17,233 nt of DNA, from assembly GCA_964388155.1 (NCBI GenBank), contig CAYLYH010000042.1, forward strand, positions 1-17,233, written 5' to 3'. A program made the translations under genes and the position numbers. The stretch comes from JACNKV01 sp964388155. Its GTDB lineage: Bacteria > Fidelibacterota > Marinisomatia > Marinisomatales > JACNKV01. The notes beneath the pieces were generated by a model that ran no database searches, was not told where the DNA came from, and saw only the letters and a list, made by a program, of their open reading frames with translations. Every line of letters begins with the position of its first letter. Position 1 is the first letter of the stretch. Shown here piece after piece: positions 7,624 through 15,145 of this stretch.

Positions 7624-9006
7624 CTATGTTTTAATTTTTAAGTGATAAGATTTTGGTCGGGTTAAATGTTCATATCCGACACTTGATAACGTACAGCCGC
7701 GGCCGGAATCTTTTACGCCCACCCACGCCAGCGCTGGATCAAGATAATCACAACGATTCATGAACCACGTCCCTGTGTTTACTTTGTTTCCTATGCCCAC
7801 CGCTTTGCCCTCATCTTCGGTCCAGACCGAAGCTGTCAAGCCATACGGACTGTCATTCATCAATTTGACGGCTTCTTCATCGCTACTCACTATCATAATC
7901 CCGACGACAGGACCAAACGTCTCTTCAGTCATTACATCCATTGTGTGATCCACATCCACAAGTACTTGTGGTGCCAGATAATTGGAGTTTTCTTTAGCTT
8001 TGGGAAATAAATTTGATTCGATCAGAGCTTTCGCGCCTTTATTCAGGGCATCAGAAATATGGGCACGGACTAATTCTGCGCCGCTCTTTTTTGCCACCGG
8101 GCCAATTGTCGTATCCGGGTTCAGCGGGTTGCCCAACTTATATTGATTGGTTAAGTCAACAAACCCTTCTACAAAGGTGTCATAAACATTTTCGTGGACA
8201 TATATCCGTTCAATTCCGCAGCACGACTGTCCCGAATTAAAAAATGCGCCATCCACCAGATTTTCAATTGCATTTTCAAGATTGGCATCATGCCGGACGT
8301 AGGCAGGATCTTTGCCTCCAAGTTCAAGGCCGACGCCAATAAATCTTTCTGAAGCCACTTTTTGAATACTGTGTCCACCACTTACCGAACCGGTAAAAGC
8401 GACATAGTCAATCCGATCGTCACGAATCACATCAGCAGTATCTTTGTGTGTTAGATGCAGATAGCTAAATAGCTCGTCAGGCAGTCCCGCTTTTTCAAAT
8501 GCTTTCGCAAAGCGTTCGGCACAGAGCGGTGTTTGAGCGGAATGCTTCAGCACAACTGCATTCCCAGCTATCAAGGCAGAAACGATGCTGTTCACTGCAA
8601 TTAAATAAGGATAATTCCATGCTGGAATAACAAACACAACTCCCAGCGGTTCCCTGCGAATATAGCGATGAAATCCTTCTTTTTTACCAACATTGATATC
8701 TTTCAGAGAGTCTTCAGCGATCTGGATCATATATCTGGCACGTTCTTCAGTCCCTTTTACTTCTCCCTGAGAATATCGGATCGGTCGTCCCATTTGCCAG
8801 CTTAATTCTTTGGATACTGCTTCAGCATCTGCAACAAACTCATCAACAAATTGGCTGATGATATTCGCTCGTTTATTAACGGGGATTAGTTTCCACTCCT
8901 GTTGAGCGGCAACGGCATTTTCTAATTTTTTGTCAATCTCTTTATATTCAGAAAACGGACGGGTGACGTACACTTTTCCGTCAACCGGAGATATTACTTT
9001 TAGCAT
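7624..9006 (-). CDS. NAD(P)-dependent aldehyde dehydrogenase
   Basis: This 460-residue enzyme of the ALDH superfamily oxidises an aldehyde to a carboxylate. The oxyanion Asn is in PAWNYPY (Asn131), the general-base Glu in LELGGKDP (Glu228), and the catalytic Cys in NSGQSCCG (Cys262, with a second Cys after it). The NAD-binding FTGSVSGG follows at ~204-211. The segment MGRPIRYSQGEVKGTEERARYM resembles a subgroup of uncharacterised ALDHs that recur next to iron alcohol dehydrogenases. Length is slightly below the usual 480-500, mainly through a short N-terminus. The start at 9006 has GGGAG six bases upstream. It sits 40 bp downstream of the transporter and 11 bp upstream of the alcohol dehydrogenase, so all three are likely one pathway. 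The aldehyde substrate is not evident. Confidence 0.95.
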   Translation of the reverse strand: MLKVISPVDGKVYVTRPFSEYKEIDKKLENAVAAQQEWKLIPVNKRANIISQFVDEFVADAEAVSKELSWQMGRPIRYSQGEVKGTEERARYMIQIAEDSLKDINVGKKEGFHRYIRREPLGVVFVIPAWNYPYLIAVNSIVSALIAGNAVVLKHSAQTPLCAERFAKAFEKAGLPDELFSYLHLTHKDTADVIRDDRIDYVAFTGSVSGGHSIQKVASERFIGVGLELGGKDPAYVRHDANLENAIENLVDGAFFNSGQSCCGIERIYVHENVYDTFVEGFVDLTNQYKLGNPLNPDTTIGPVAKKSGAELVRAHISDALNKGAKALIESNLFPKAKENSNYLAPQVLVDVDHTMDVMTEETFGPVVGIMIVSSDEEAVKLMNDSPYGLTASVWTEDEGKAVGIGNKVNTGTWFMNRCDYLDPALAWVGVKDSGRGCTLSSVGYEHLTRPKSYHLKIKT

Positions 9007-9046
9007 TGATTACTCCCATTCAATAATTCCATATGATTAACGTTTA

Positions 9047-10288
9047 CTACAAATCGGCTTTCCCGGTTTTATTTCGCCACAAAACAGTCGATAAAAGCAA
9101 CCCAGCAAAGAGAGCAGATGTCAACAGAATCGCGAACACCGGTCCGGCACCAGAATCAATCAAAACATTCCCCATAACAAATTCTTGAACGACTGATCCT
9201 ATGGCGCCCATTCCATTTATGATTCCCGCCGCCAAAGCCACACCTCTCAAGGAACCAACTTCTATCGCGCCGGCACCCGTCATTAGCGCATCCGGGCCAT
9301 AGAGAGTAAAACCAACCAACCCAAGACTGATTCCAAAATAGACCAGACTTTCAGACCCCAACACATAAAGGACAATGGTTGAAAAGATCATTGCCAAAAT
9401 AAAATAAAAACTGATTTTAGCACGTCTTCCTCGGAAGAAACGATCAGATAAAAATCCGGCGGCGATCACACCGACGGTTCCGGCGATATCGAAAACAGTA
9501 GAGAGATACCCTGCCTGTGCTAATTCCATTCCGTAATCGCGGTGTAATAAAAAGGGTGTCCACGACCATAGGGCATAACGAATGAATTTCACGAAAAAAT
9601 AAAATCCGCCCACCAATAAAATATTCACCCAGACATTTGTTGACCAGTTTAATTTAGCAAACTGAGGTCGGGAGTGGTTTGTGCTTTCGTCGGGCTCAAC
9701 CGGATCCAATCCCACATCTTCCGGTTTGTTTCTTTGATTGAACAGAAAAAATACCCATACGACCATAAGCACCATCGATCCGGCCCAGAAGGACCATCGA
9801 AACCCCCACTGCCCTAAAATCCAGGCTGCAATACCGCTGGCAAGCACACCGCCAATCTGATAGTTCGTAGCCCAAAACCCCATGACGGTTCCCCGCTCTT
9901 TCCGGCTGAACCAAGGTGCCATTGCAGCAACATTATTTGCCCATCCTGTTGATTGCGCTAATCCGTTGATCGCCATAAATACAGCAAACATCGCCCATGA
10001 ATTTGTGAATCCGAGCATCAGGTTTGCTCCGGCAGATACAATCATCCCGGATAACAATAGTATGCGGGGACCTTTTTTCGTCCCTGCCCAACCCATAACA
10101 AATTGACCGATCGTGTAGGCTATAAGATATACTGACCCGATCAATCCTAGCAAGGAAGTATCCCACCCAAGCTGTTCCGCCAGTGCCGGTTTGGCGATAT
10201 AAAATGGTTTTCGACAAAAATAAAATCCTGCATACGATAACCATGTTGCAGCAAAGATTCGATAACGCCAAAGCGTTTGTTGTTTCAC
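9047..10288 (-). CDS. MFS transporter of the organophosphate:phosphate antiporter (OPA, GlpT/UhpT-like) family
   Basis: The 413-residue protein has about twelve membrane helices and family marks of the OPA branch: SYAGFYFCRKPF near the N-terminus (residues ~18-29), and GLAQSTGWANNVAAMAPWF then SRKERGTVMGFWATNYQIGG in the middle, both closely matching the GlpT/UhpT pattern. Characterised OPA members exchange phosphate for glycerol-3-phosphate, hexose phosphates or phosphoglycerate, but many bacterial homologues are unassigned and may take non-phosphorylated acids. Translation starts at a GTG (10288), supported by AAAGGA eight bases upstream. It follows the RpiR regulator by 48 bp and precedes the aldehyde dehydrogenase by 40 bp, suggesting that it imports the molecule processed by this operon and that RpiR senses a phosphorylated form. 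Family is firm, substrate inferred. Confidence 0.9.
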   Translation of the reverse strand: MKQQTLWRYRIFAATWLSYAGFYFCRKPFYIAKPALAEQLGWDTSLLGLIGSVYLIAYTIGQFVMGWAGTKKGPRILLLSGMIVSAGANLMLGFTNSWAMFAVFMAINGLAQSTGWANNVAAMAPWFSRKERGTVMGFWATNYQIGGVLASGIAAWILGQWGFRWSFWAGSMVLMVVWVFFLFNQRNKPEDVGLDPVEPDESTNHSRPQFAKLNWSTNVWVNILLVGGFYFFVKFIRYALWSWTPFLLHRDYGMELAQAGYLSTVFDIAGTVGVIAAGFLSDRFFRGRRAKISFYFILAMIFSTIVLYVLGSESLVYFGISLGLVGFTLYGPDALMTGAGAIEVGSLRGVALAAGIINGMGAIGSVVQEFVMGNVLIDSGAGPVFAILLTSALFAGLLLSTVLWRNKTGKADL

Positions 10289-10336
10289 CGGTTAAATCCT
10301 TTCTTCAACTGTTAAGTGTATTATACAAACGGTACT

Positions 10337-11131
10337 TTAAACTCTGTTTGAGTTTTGAGCAATTTCGTAAAGAACCATCTCCAGAATTGATAATTGTGAT
10401 ATCCGCGGATAACAGGAATAGCTTCCAAGTAACTGGTCGGGAACATTGGTCAAAAGCACAATTTCTGAAACTTCTGTTATGGCTGAGGGAGAAAAGTTAG
10501 TTACACTAATTGTCGTAGCACCTCGGTCTTTTGCGATCCGCATGGCAGTCACAACCTCTTGCAATTCCCCGGAATGGGAGATACCTATGACAATATCTTT
10601 TTCTCCTAGAACGGAAGCGGAATTCTGAAAAATCGACCGATCGATCACGCAGGCACTAAAAATCCCAAGACTGCTTAACGAATCAACCAGGATATGAGCG
10701 ATCCCGGCCGAACCGCCTAACCCGATAACAAGTATTTTTTCCGCCCGAATGATCGCCTTTCCGGCATCAATTATATTTTGATAATCGCAATTCCGCAGAG
10801 ATGAGGTGATCTGTTCCCGGAGGTTTAACGCCATTTTTTCTTTAACCGGATGAACGGATTCACCCTTATCACGATCGAAAAATGAACTCCCCTTTACAGG
10901 TTTGATTCCAGGAAGCAAAGCCACTTTAAAATCTGAGAAACCTTTATAGCCTAATGATCGACAAAACCGTAAAGCCGTGGCATCGCTGACTGAACATTTT
11001 TCTGCCAGCGTTTGGAGCGACATGATCAGCACTTGATCAAAATTCCCCTGTATGTAGCGCGCAACCTTCTTTTCGGATTCACGGAGAGAATTATAGCGGT
11101 TGTTAATTATATCAAGCGGATTCTTTTTCAT
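10337..11131 (-). CDS. RpiR-family transcriptional regulator (HTH + SIS domains)
   Basis: The ATG at 11131 gives 264 residues starting MKKNPLDIINNRYNSL, the usual N-terminus of the family. A GTG nine codons upstream (11158) is possible but less likely. An AGGAG lies 14 bases before the ATG, a poor spacing, so the exact start is uncertain. Residues ~1-75 form the RpiR helix-turn-helix (LAEKCSVSDATALRFCRSLGYKG). From ~115 there is a sugar-isomerase (SIS) domain with VIGLGGSAGIA and GISHSGEL, which binds phosphosugars or related phosphates as effector. It is the first gene of the operon and divergent from the kinase gene. The inverted repeat between them is the natural candidate for its operator. 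Most relatives repress catabolic genes until a phosphorylated metabolite appears. Confidence 0.92.
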   Translation of the reverse strand: MKKNPLDIINNRYNSLRESEKKVARYIQGNFDQVLIMSLQTLAEKCSVSDATALRFCRSLGYKGFSDFKVALLPGIKPVKGSSFFDRDKGESVHPVKEKMALNLREQITSSLRNCDYQNIIDAGKAIIRAEKILVIGLGGSAGIAHILVDSLSSLGIFSACVIDRSIFQNSASVLGEKDIVIGISHSGELQEVVTAMRIAKDRGATTISVTNFSPSAITEVSEIVLLTNVPDQLLGSYSCYPRISQLSILEMVLYEIAQNSNRV

Positions 11132-11165
11132 CAGAGGAATATTAACTCCTGTGAACACATCATAG

Positions 11166-11213
11166 CAAGTAATTTCTACACAAATATAATAATTATGTTG
11201 TGTTTACTACTTG
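11166..11213. promoter_or_regulatory. Inverted repeat in the RpiR/kinase divergent region, candidate operator
   Basis: The left arm CAAGTAATTTCTACACAA (11166-11183) and right arm TTGTGTTTACTACTTG (11198-11213) pair at both ends: outer CAAGTA/TACTTG and inner ACACAA/TTGTGT, with an unmatched centre of six versus four bases. The AT-rich 14-bp spacer contains a perfect TATAAT (11185-11190, plus strand), which could serve as the -10 of the kinase gene. A protein bound to both arms would control both divergent promoters. Binding by the adjacent RpiR regulator is inference; the palindrome is seen directly. Confidence 0.5.
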
Positions 11214-11261
11214 TTAAAATAATACGTGTTTCGAAATATTAATTACGTCTATTTTCCAGCC

Positions 11262-12200
11262 ATGGATTTGTTATCTACCGGATTGACGAAAGATACCTGC
11301 TGTGAACTGATGCCCGAATTACGCGGGAACCGGCTCAATATTTCTGAGCTTAAAGGCGGGATCACCAACAAATTGTATCGTGTATGTTCCGATAGCTGTG
11401 ATTACGCGGTGCGAATCTATGGTGACAAAACCGAACTTTTTATCAATCGCGACCACGAAGCCTTTGCCATTAAAGCCATGGCAAATATAAATATTTCGCC
11501 CGATTTAGTCAAATATATGCCCGAAAATAAAGTTACAATTGTGAACTATATCACTGATTCTTATACGCTAAATAATAAGGATTTTTATAAAACCTCCCTG
11601 CACGAACATATCATGCGTCCGGTTCGTAGAATTCATAACAGCAAAATAAAACTTCCGCGGATTTTCAATCCATTGACAGAAATACAAAAAATGTCAACTA
11701 TCTTGAACGGGCTGAATGTCAACTACCCGAAATTCAAGATCGCTGAAACCATACATCGACTCGAAACTCTTTTCGAAATTATTGGTATTCCGGAAGAAAA
11801 ATATACGGCTTGCCATAACGATCTATTGGCTGAAAATTTCATTATGGTTAAAAACCGCAATGGGCATTTCAAGGAACCGATGTATATTATTGATTGGGAA
11901 TACGCCGGAATGGCACCTTGTTACTACGATATCGCTGATATGTTTCAGGAAATCCTGGTTTCCCGCAAGATTGAAAAACGTCTTATCAAGCTATACTGTA
12001 AAAATCATAACTTCGATAAAAATTTGTATTACATTGACTTATTCAAGCCTTACCCGGATATTTATTGGTTCTTATGGAGTTTGATCCAGTTGAATGTTTC
12101 AACCATTGAATTCAACTTTTACAATTACGGAAAAACCAAATTTGAAAATGCTCTCAATAATCTCGAGTTGATAAATGAAAAATATAGCTGCGGGGTTTGA
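11262..12200 (+). CDS. Choline/ethanolamine kinase-like phosphotransferase
   Basis: Starting at the ATG at 11262 the product has 312 residues; an in-frame GTG at 11226 would add twelve, and neither has a clear ribosome site. The protein-kinase-like (APH/choline kinase) fold is shown by GGITNKLYRV and AVRIYGDKTELFINRDHEA in the N-lobe, the catalytic loop HNDLLAEN (185-192, Asp187) and the metal-binding IDWEYAG (210-216, Asp211). VRIYGxKTEL-x(3)-RD and HNDLLxxN are the recalled signature of eukaryotic-type ethanolamine/choline kinases, which phosphorylate the amino alcohol with ATP. LicA-type enzymes are the bacterial counterpart. It is the only plus-strand gene here, divergent from the RpiR operon and ending 2 bp from the convergent GHMP kinase. 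Ethanolamine or choline as substrate is likely but not proven. Confidence 0.85.
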   Translation: MDLLSTGLTKDTCCELMPELRGNRLNISELKGGITNKLYRVCSDSCDYAVRIYGDKTELFINRDHEAFAIKAMANINISPDLVKYMPENKVTIVNYITDSYTLNNKDFYKTSLHEHIMRPVRRIHNSKIKLPRIFNPLTEIQKMSTILNGLNVNYPKFKIAETIHRLETLFEIIGIPEEKYTACHNDLLAENFIMVKNRNGHFKEPMYIIDWEYAGMAPCYYDIADMFQEILVSRKIEKRLIKLYCKNHNFDKNLYYIDLFKPYPDIYWFLWSLIQLNVSTIEFNFYNYGKTKFENALNNLELINEKYSCGV

Positions 12201-12202
12201 AG

Positions 12203-13315
12203 TTATAAAAAGGAACCTTCACTAACATAGGGTAATATTTCACCGGTCGTTGTCCCTTCATCAATGGTTATGATGTAGCTTTTTCCGCCGACGGATTCTA
12301 TTGCATCTGCAACTTTCTCCGGATTTTCAGGTGCGTAAGCGAACATACAGCCCCCTCCCCCCGATCCGTTAATCTTCGCCCCGTAAGCTCCAGCTTCAAG
12401 TGTGGCGGCAATCATAGTTTCGATCTTTTGCGTGGATACCTGCAGTATATCCCGAAGGATCGCATGGAGTTCATTTAACAGTCTTCCGAATTTAGTTTCA
12501 TCAAAGATTTCATTTTTCAACAGTTCAAGAGCGTCAAGGGTGATGTTGCGGTTTTTTAGGGTTGCTCTAAGTAGTTCAATATCGGCTTCATTCAACAAAG
12601 AAAGGATTGGCTGCAAATCACGTATTTTAGCTTTTTGTAGAGTGAAATTTGGATTTTGCTCAAAAATGATTTTCAGCACATCATATACTCTGTATTTTGT
12701 TTTTGCCAAGATTGTTTGAGTGTTTTTTTCTTCAAAAGAGTCACCCAATACAAATGTCCCGAATTTTGGATTCAGTCGTTCAATTATCAAATTTGGTTCG
12801 GGATCGAGAAATATCGTTTTGCCGATTGCCGTGGAATATTGGTCCATCATTCCTCCGGTTTCGTTAAATTCTACAACTTCTGTCTCGTAGGCTAATTCTG
12901 CTATTCTTTCAGCTGTTAACTCAACTTTTTGGTCACTCATCCTTGTCAGAAAGTTAATCCATGAAACGACCAATGCCGAAGAACTACTCGTCCCGGAATT
13001 GATCGGAATTGTACCGTTTACCTTACAATTAAACCCAAAAGTGAATGTGTATCCTTTTCGCTGCAATACATTCACCGCACTACGAAAATAATCAGCAGGT
13101 TTTGTGTAAGGGAGATCCTTCGCAATCATGAATCTTTCCTCACTACTGATATCAGGAAGATCGATGATAATCTCCATATCATTTCTTAACGTACCGGATA
13201 TCTCAATTCTTTCCGAGATTGCCGATGCAATAATCGGTAAGCCCAGATAATCCTGATGTTCCCCAAAAAGGCAGATCCGCCCGGGAGTTGAAACACGGAG
13301 GGTTTTATTTGTCAT
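12203..13315 (-). CDS. GHMP kinase, galactokinase-like sugar kinase
   Basis: The ATG at 13315 gives 370 residues (MTNKTLRVSTPGR). A GTG eight codons earlier is in frame but would add a Cys-rich tail unlike the family. Motif 1 is PGRICLFGEHQDYLG (11-25), close to the galactokinase signature; motif 2 is the Ser-rich INSGTSSSSAL (105-115); the probable catalytic base is Asp158 in GGMMDQY; motif 3 is NGSGGGGC (316-323). The enzyme should phosphorylate a sugar at C1 with ATP in the cytoplasm. The start lies inside the last codons of the symporter gene (11-bp overlap), so the two are translated together and the symporter probably brings in the kinase substrate. Which sugar (galactose, another aldose, or a uronic acid) is not readable; no galactose-pathway partner is in the window. 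Confidence 0.9.
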   Translation of the reverse strand: MTNKTLRVSTPGRICLFGEHQDYLGLPIIASAISERIEISGTLRNDMEIIIDLPDISSEERFMIAKDLPYTKPADYFRSAVNVLQRKGYTFTFGFNCKVNGTIPINSGTSSSSALVVSWINFLTRMSDQKVELTAERIAELAYETEVVEFNETGGMMDQYSTAIGKTIFLDPEPNLIIERLNPKFGTFVLGDSFEEKNTQTILAKTKYRVYDVLKIIFEQNPNFTLQKAKIRDLQPILSLLNEADIELLRATLKNRNITLDALELLKNEIFDETKFGRLLNELHAILRDILQVSTQKIETMIAATLEAGAYGAKINGSGGGGCMFAYAPENPEKVADAIESVGGKSYIITIDEGTTTGEILPYVSEGSFL

Positions 13316-15092
13316 TATCGAACCACAATCGAAACACACCCCACGAGGAAATAATCCCCACCAATGTCATCACAAATGCTAACGTAGTGTTACCATACAG
13401 CCAATATCCGGTGCCAAAAAGAAAACTATACACAGCTACGGATCCAAGGAGCATACAGATAATTCCGGTTGGTACCGACCATTTTTCAGTATCTGAATGG
13501 AGTACAACACCTTCTTTTTTGGCGGTATTTTTCACATATTTCCAACCTGGCCCTCCAGGGCGTATTATTCTGTAAAATGAGTACAGTGTCTCTTTTTCAG
13601 TAAGCGGCGTAAAAAACGTTGCTGTTATCCATATCATAGTTGTCAGAACAGCACCAATCACGATCTTTTCCCATGATTCAAGAGTCAGAACATTGAGTTT
13701 ATCATGGACAAAAGTTAGGTATCCTGCAATAAACAATGAAGATATCATTGCCACAATCTCGGTATAAGCGTTGATCCGCCACCAGAACCAGCGCAGGATA
13801 TAAATCATCCCCGTCCCCGCACCCAATAGGAGAAGCAAAGAAAATACCTGTCCTGCACTTGTCAAAAGCAATCCCAGTGCAGATCCCAAAATAATTGAGA
13901 CAACAGTAATCCAGCGCCCCGCCCAAACCAGCTCTTTTTCATCGGCATCCGGTTTTACAAAGCGCTTGTAAAAATCATTGACCAAATAAGACGCACCTAA
14001 ATTCAACTGAGTTGAGATAGTGGACATAAATGCGGCAATCAGAGAAGCGGCCACTAAACCTAAAAGACCGGTCGGTAACTTTGTCAGCATCGCCGGGTAA
14101 GCAACATCATGTCCTAATTTATCAGCAGATAGATTGGGGAAAGCATCTTTGATCGATGCCAGATCCGGAAACACTACCAATGAGGCTAATGCAATTAAAA
14201 TCCACGGCCAGGGTCTTAAGGCATAGTGGGCAACATTAAAAAACAACGTCGCTGCTACGGAGTGTTTTTCATCTTTGGCAGAAAACATCCTTTGGGCAAT
14301 ATACCCGCCACCGCCCGGTTCTGCTCCCGGATAATAAGAAGCCCACCATTGCACAGCCAATGGTACGAACATAATTGGTATCCAAACATTCGGATTGGAA
14401 AAGTCCGGAAACATCGGCATCTTCGTAACTACTGTTTCATGACTCAATAATTTTGCCAAACCGCCAATTTCCGGTAATCCAATCAGATAAATACACGCCC
14501 ACACGGAACCAATCATTGCAAAAATAAATTGAATAAAATCAGTAAAGATTACTGCTTTTAATCCGCCCGCTGTACTGTACATCAGTGTAATCGATCCCGC
14601 GATCAACAAAGTAACCCAACCCGGTATTCCCAATACGATCTCACCAAATTTAATCGCTGCCAGTGAAACAGCACCCATAACCAACACATTGAAAACCAAC
14701 CCGAGATATAGGGCTCTGAATCCACGTAAAAATGCAGCCGCTTTCCCGCTATAACGCAGTTCGTAAAACTCGATATCAGTTAGCACTCCCGATCTGTGCC
14801 ATAATTTTGCATATACAAAAACAGTCAGCATCCCGGTCAGTAGAAACGCCCACCAAACCCAGTTTCCTGATACACCGTTCTGCCTTACAAGCCCGGTTAC
14901 AAGATTTGGTGTATCGGTGGAAAATGTTGTAGCCACCATGGAGACCCCCAAAAGCCACCACGGCATATTCCGCCCGGCGAGGAAAAACTGTTTTGTATCC
15001 TTTCCTGCCTGCCGTGTAACCGCTAAACCGATGATAAGAGTTACTGTAAAATAGACAGCAATCACCAGCCAGTCTAAATTGGTTAAAATCAT
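13305..15092 (-). CDS. Sodium:solute symporter (SSS/SLC5 family)
   Basis: The 595-residue polytopic protein has about 13-14 hydrophobic segments. The N-terminal pattern AVYFTVTLIIGLAVTR, then DTKQFFLAGRNMPWWLLGVSMVATTFSTDTP, is typical of Na+/sugar and related SSS carriers, where the ATTFS region contributes to the sodium site. Further marks are the STAGGLKAVIFTDFIQ segment and the helix AAFMSTISTQLNLGASYLVNDFY. It imports a solute against its gradient using Na+. The ATG at 15092 is preceded by an AGAGAG stretch about eight bases upstream. It lies 53 bp after the metallophosphoesterase gene and overlaps the GHMP kinase, so uptake followed by phosphorylation is the natural reading. Confidence 0.93.
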   Translation of the reverse strand: MILTNLDWLVIAVYFTVTLIIGLAVTRQAGKDTKQFFLAGRNMPWWLLGVSMVATTFSTDTPNLVTGLVRQNGVSGNWVWWAFLLTGMLTVFVYAKLWHRSGVLTDIEFYELRYSGKAAAFLRGFRALYLGLVFNVLVMGAVSLAAIKFGEIVLGIPGWVTLLIAGSITLMYSTAGGLKAVIFTDFIQFIFAMIGSVWACIYLIGLPEIGGLAKLLSHETVVTKMPMFPDFSNPNVWIPIMFVPLAVQWWASYYPGAEPGGGGYIAQRMFSAKDEKHSVAATLFFNVAHYALRPWPWILIALASLVVFPDLASIKDAFPNLSADKLGHDVAYPAMLTKLPTGLLGLVAASLIAAFMSTISTQLNLGASYLVNDFYKRFVKPDADEKELVWAGRWITVVSIILGSALGLLLTSAGQVFSLLLLLGAGTGMIYILRWFWWRINAYTEIVAMISSLFIAGYLTFVHDKLNVLTLESWEKIVIGAVLTTMIWITATFFTPLTEKETLYSFYRIIRPGGPGWKYVKNTAKKEGVVLHSDTEKWSVPTGIICMLLGSVAVYSFLFGTGYWLYGNTTLAFVMTLVGIISSWGVFRLWFDNDK

Positions 15093-15145
15093 TTACTATC
15101 TCTCTTATTTGAAACTAATATAACTTCTTGTAAAAAATAAATTTC

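Noticed and set aside
10339..10356. Small hairpin AAACTC/GAGTTT with five-base loop at the 3' end of the RpiR gene
   Set aside because: It overlaps the coding end, the stem is AT-rich and no T-run follows on the transcribed strand, so it is not a convincing terminator.
12351..12362. Second G-rich run (five G and six G split by one A on the coding strand) in the GHMP kinase
   Set aside because: It encodes the conserved glycine motif GSGGGG needed for ATP binding and is interrupted, so it is less likely to slip and is explained by the protein.
15093..15145. TTTACA-like -35 before the symporter gene
   Set aside because: No matching -10 at the right distance; the gap could equally be an ordinary intra-operon spacer.
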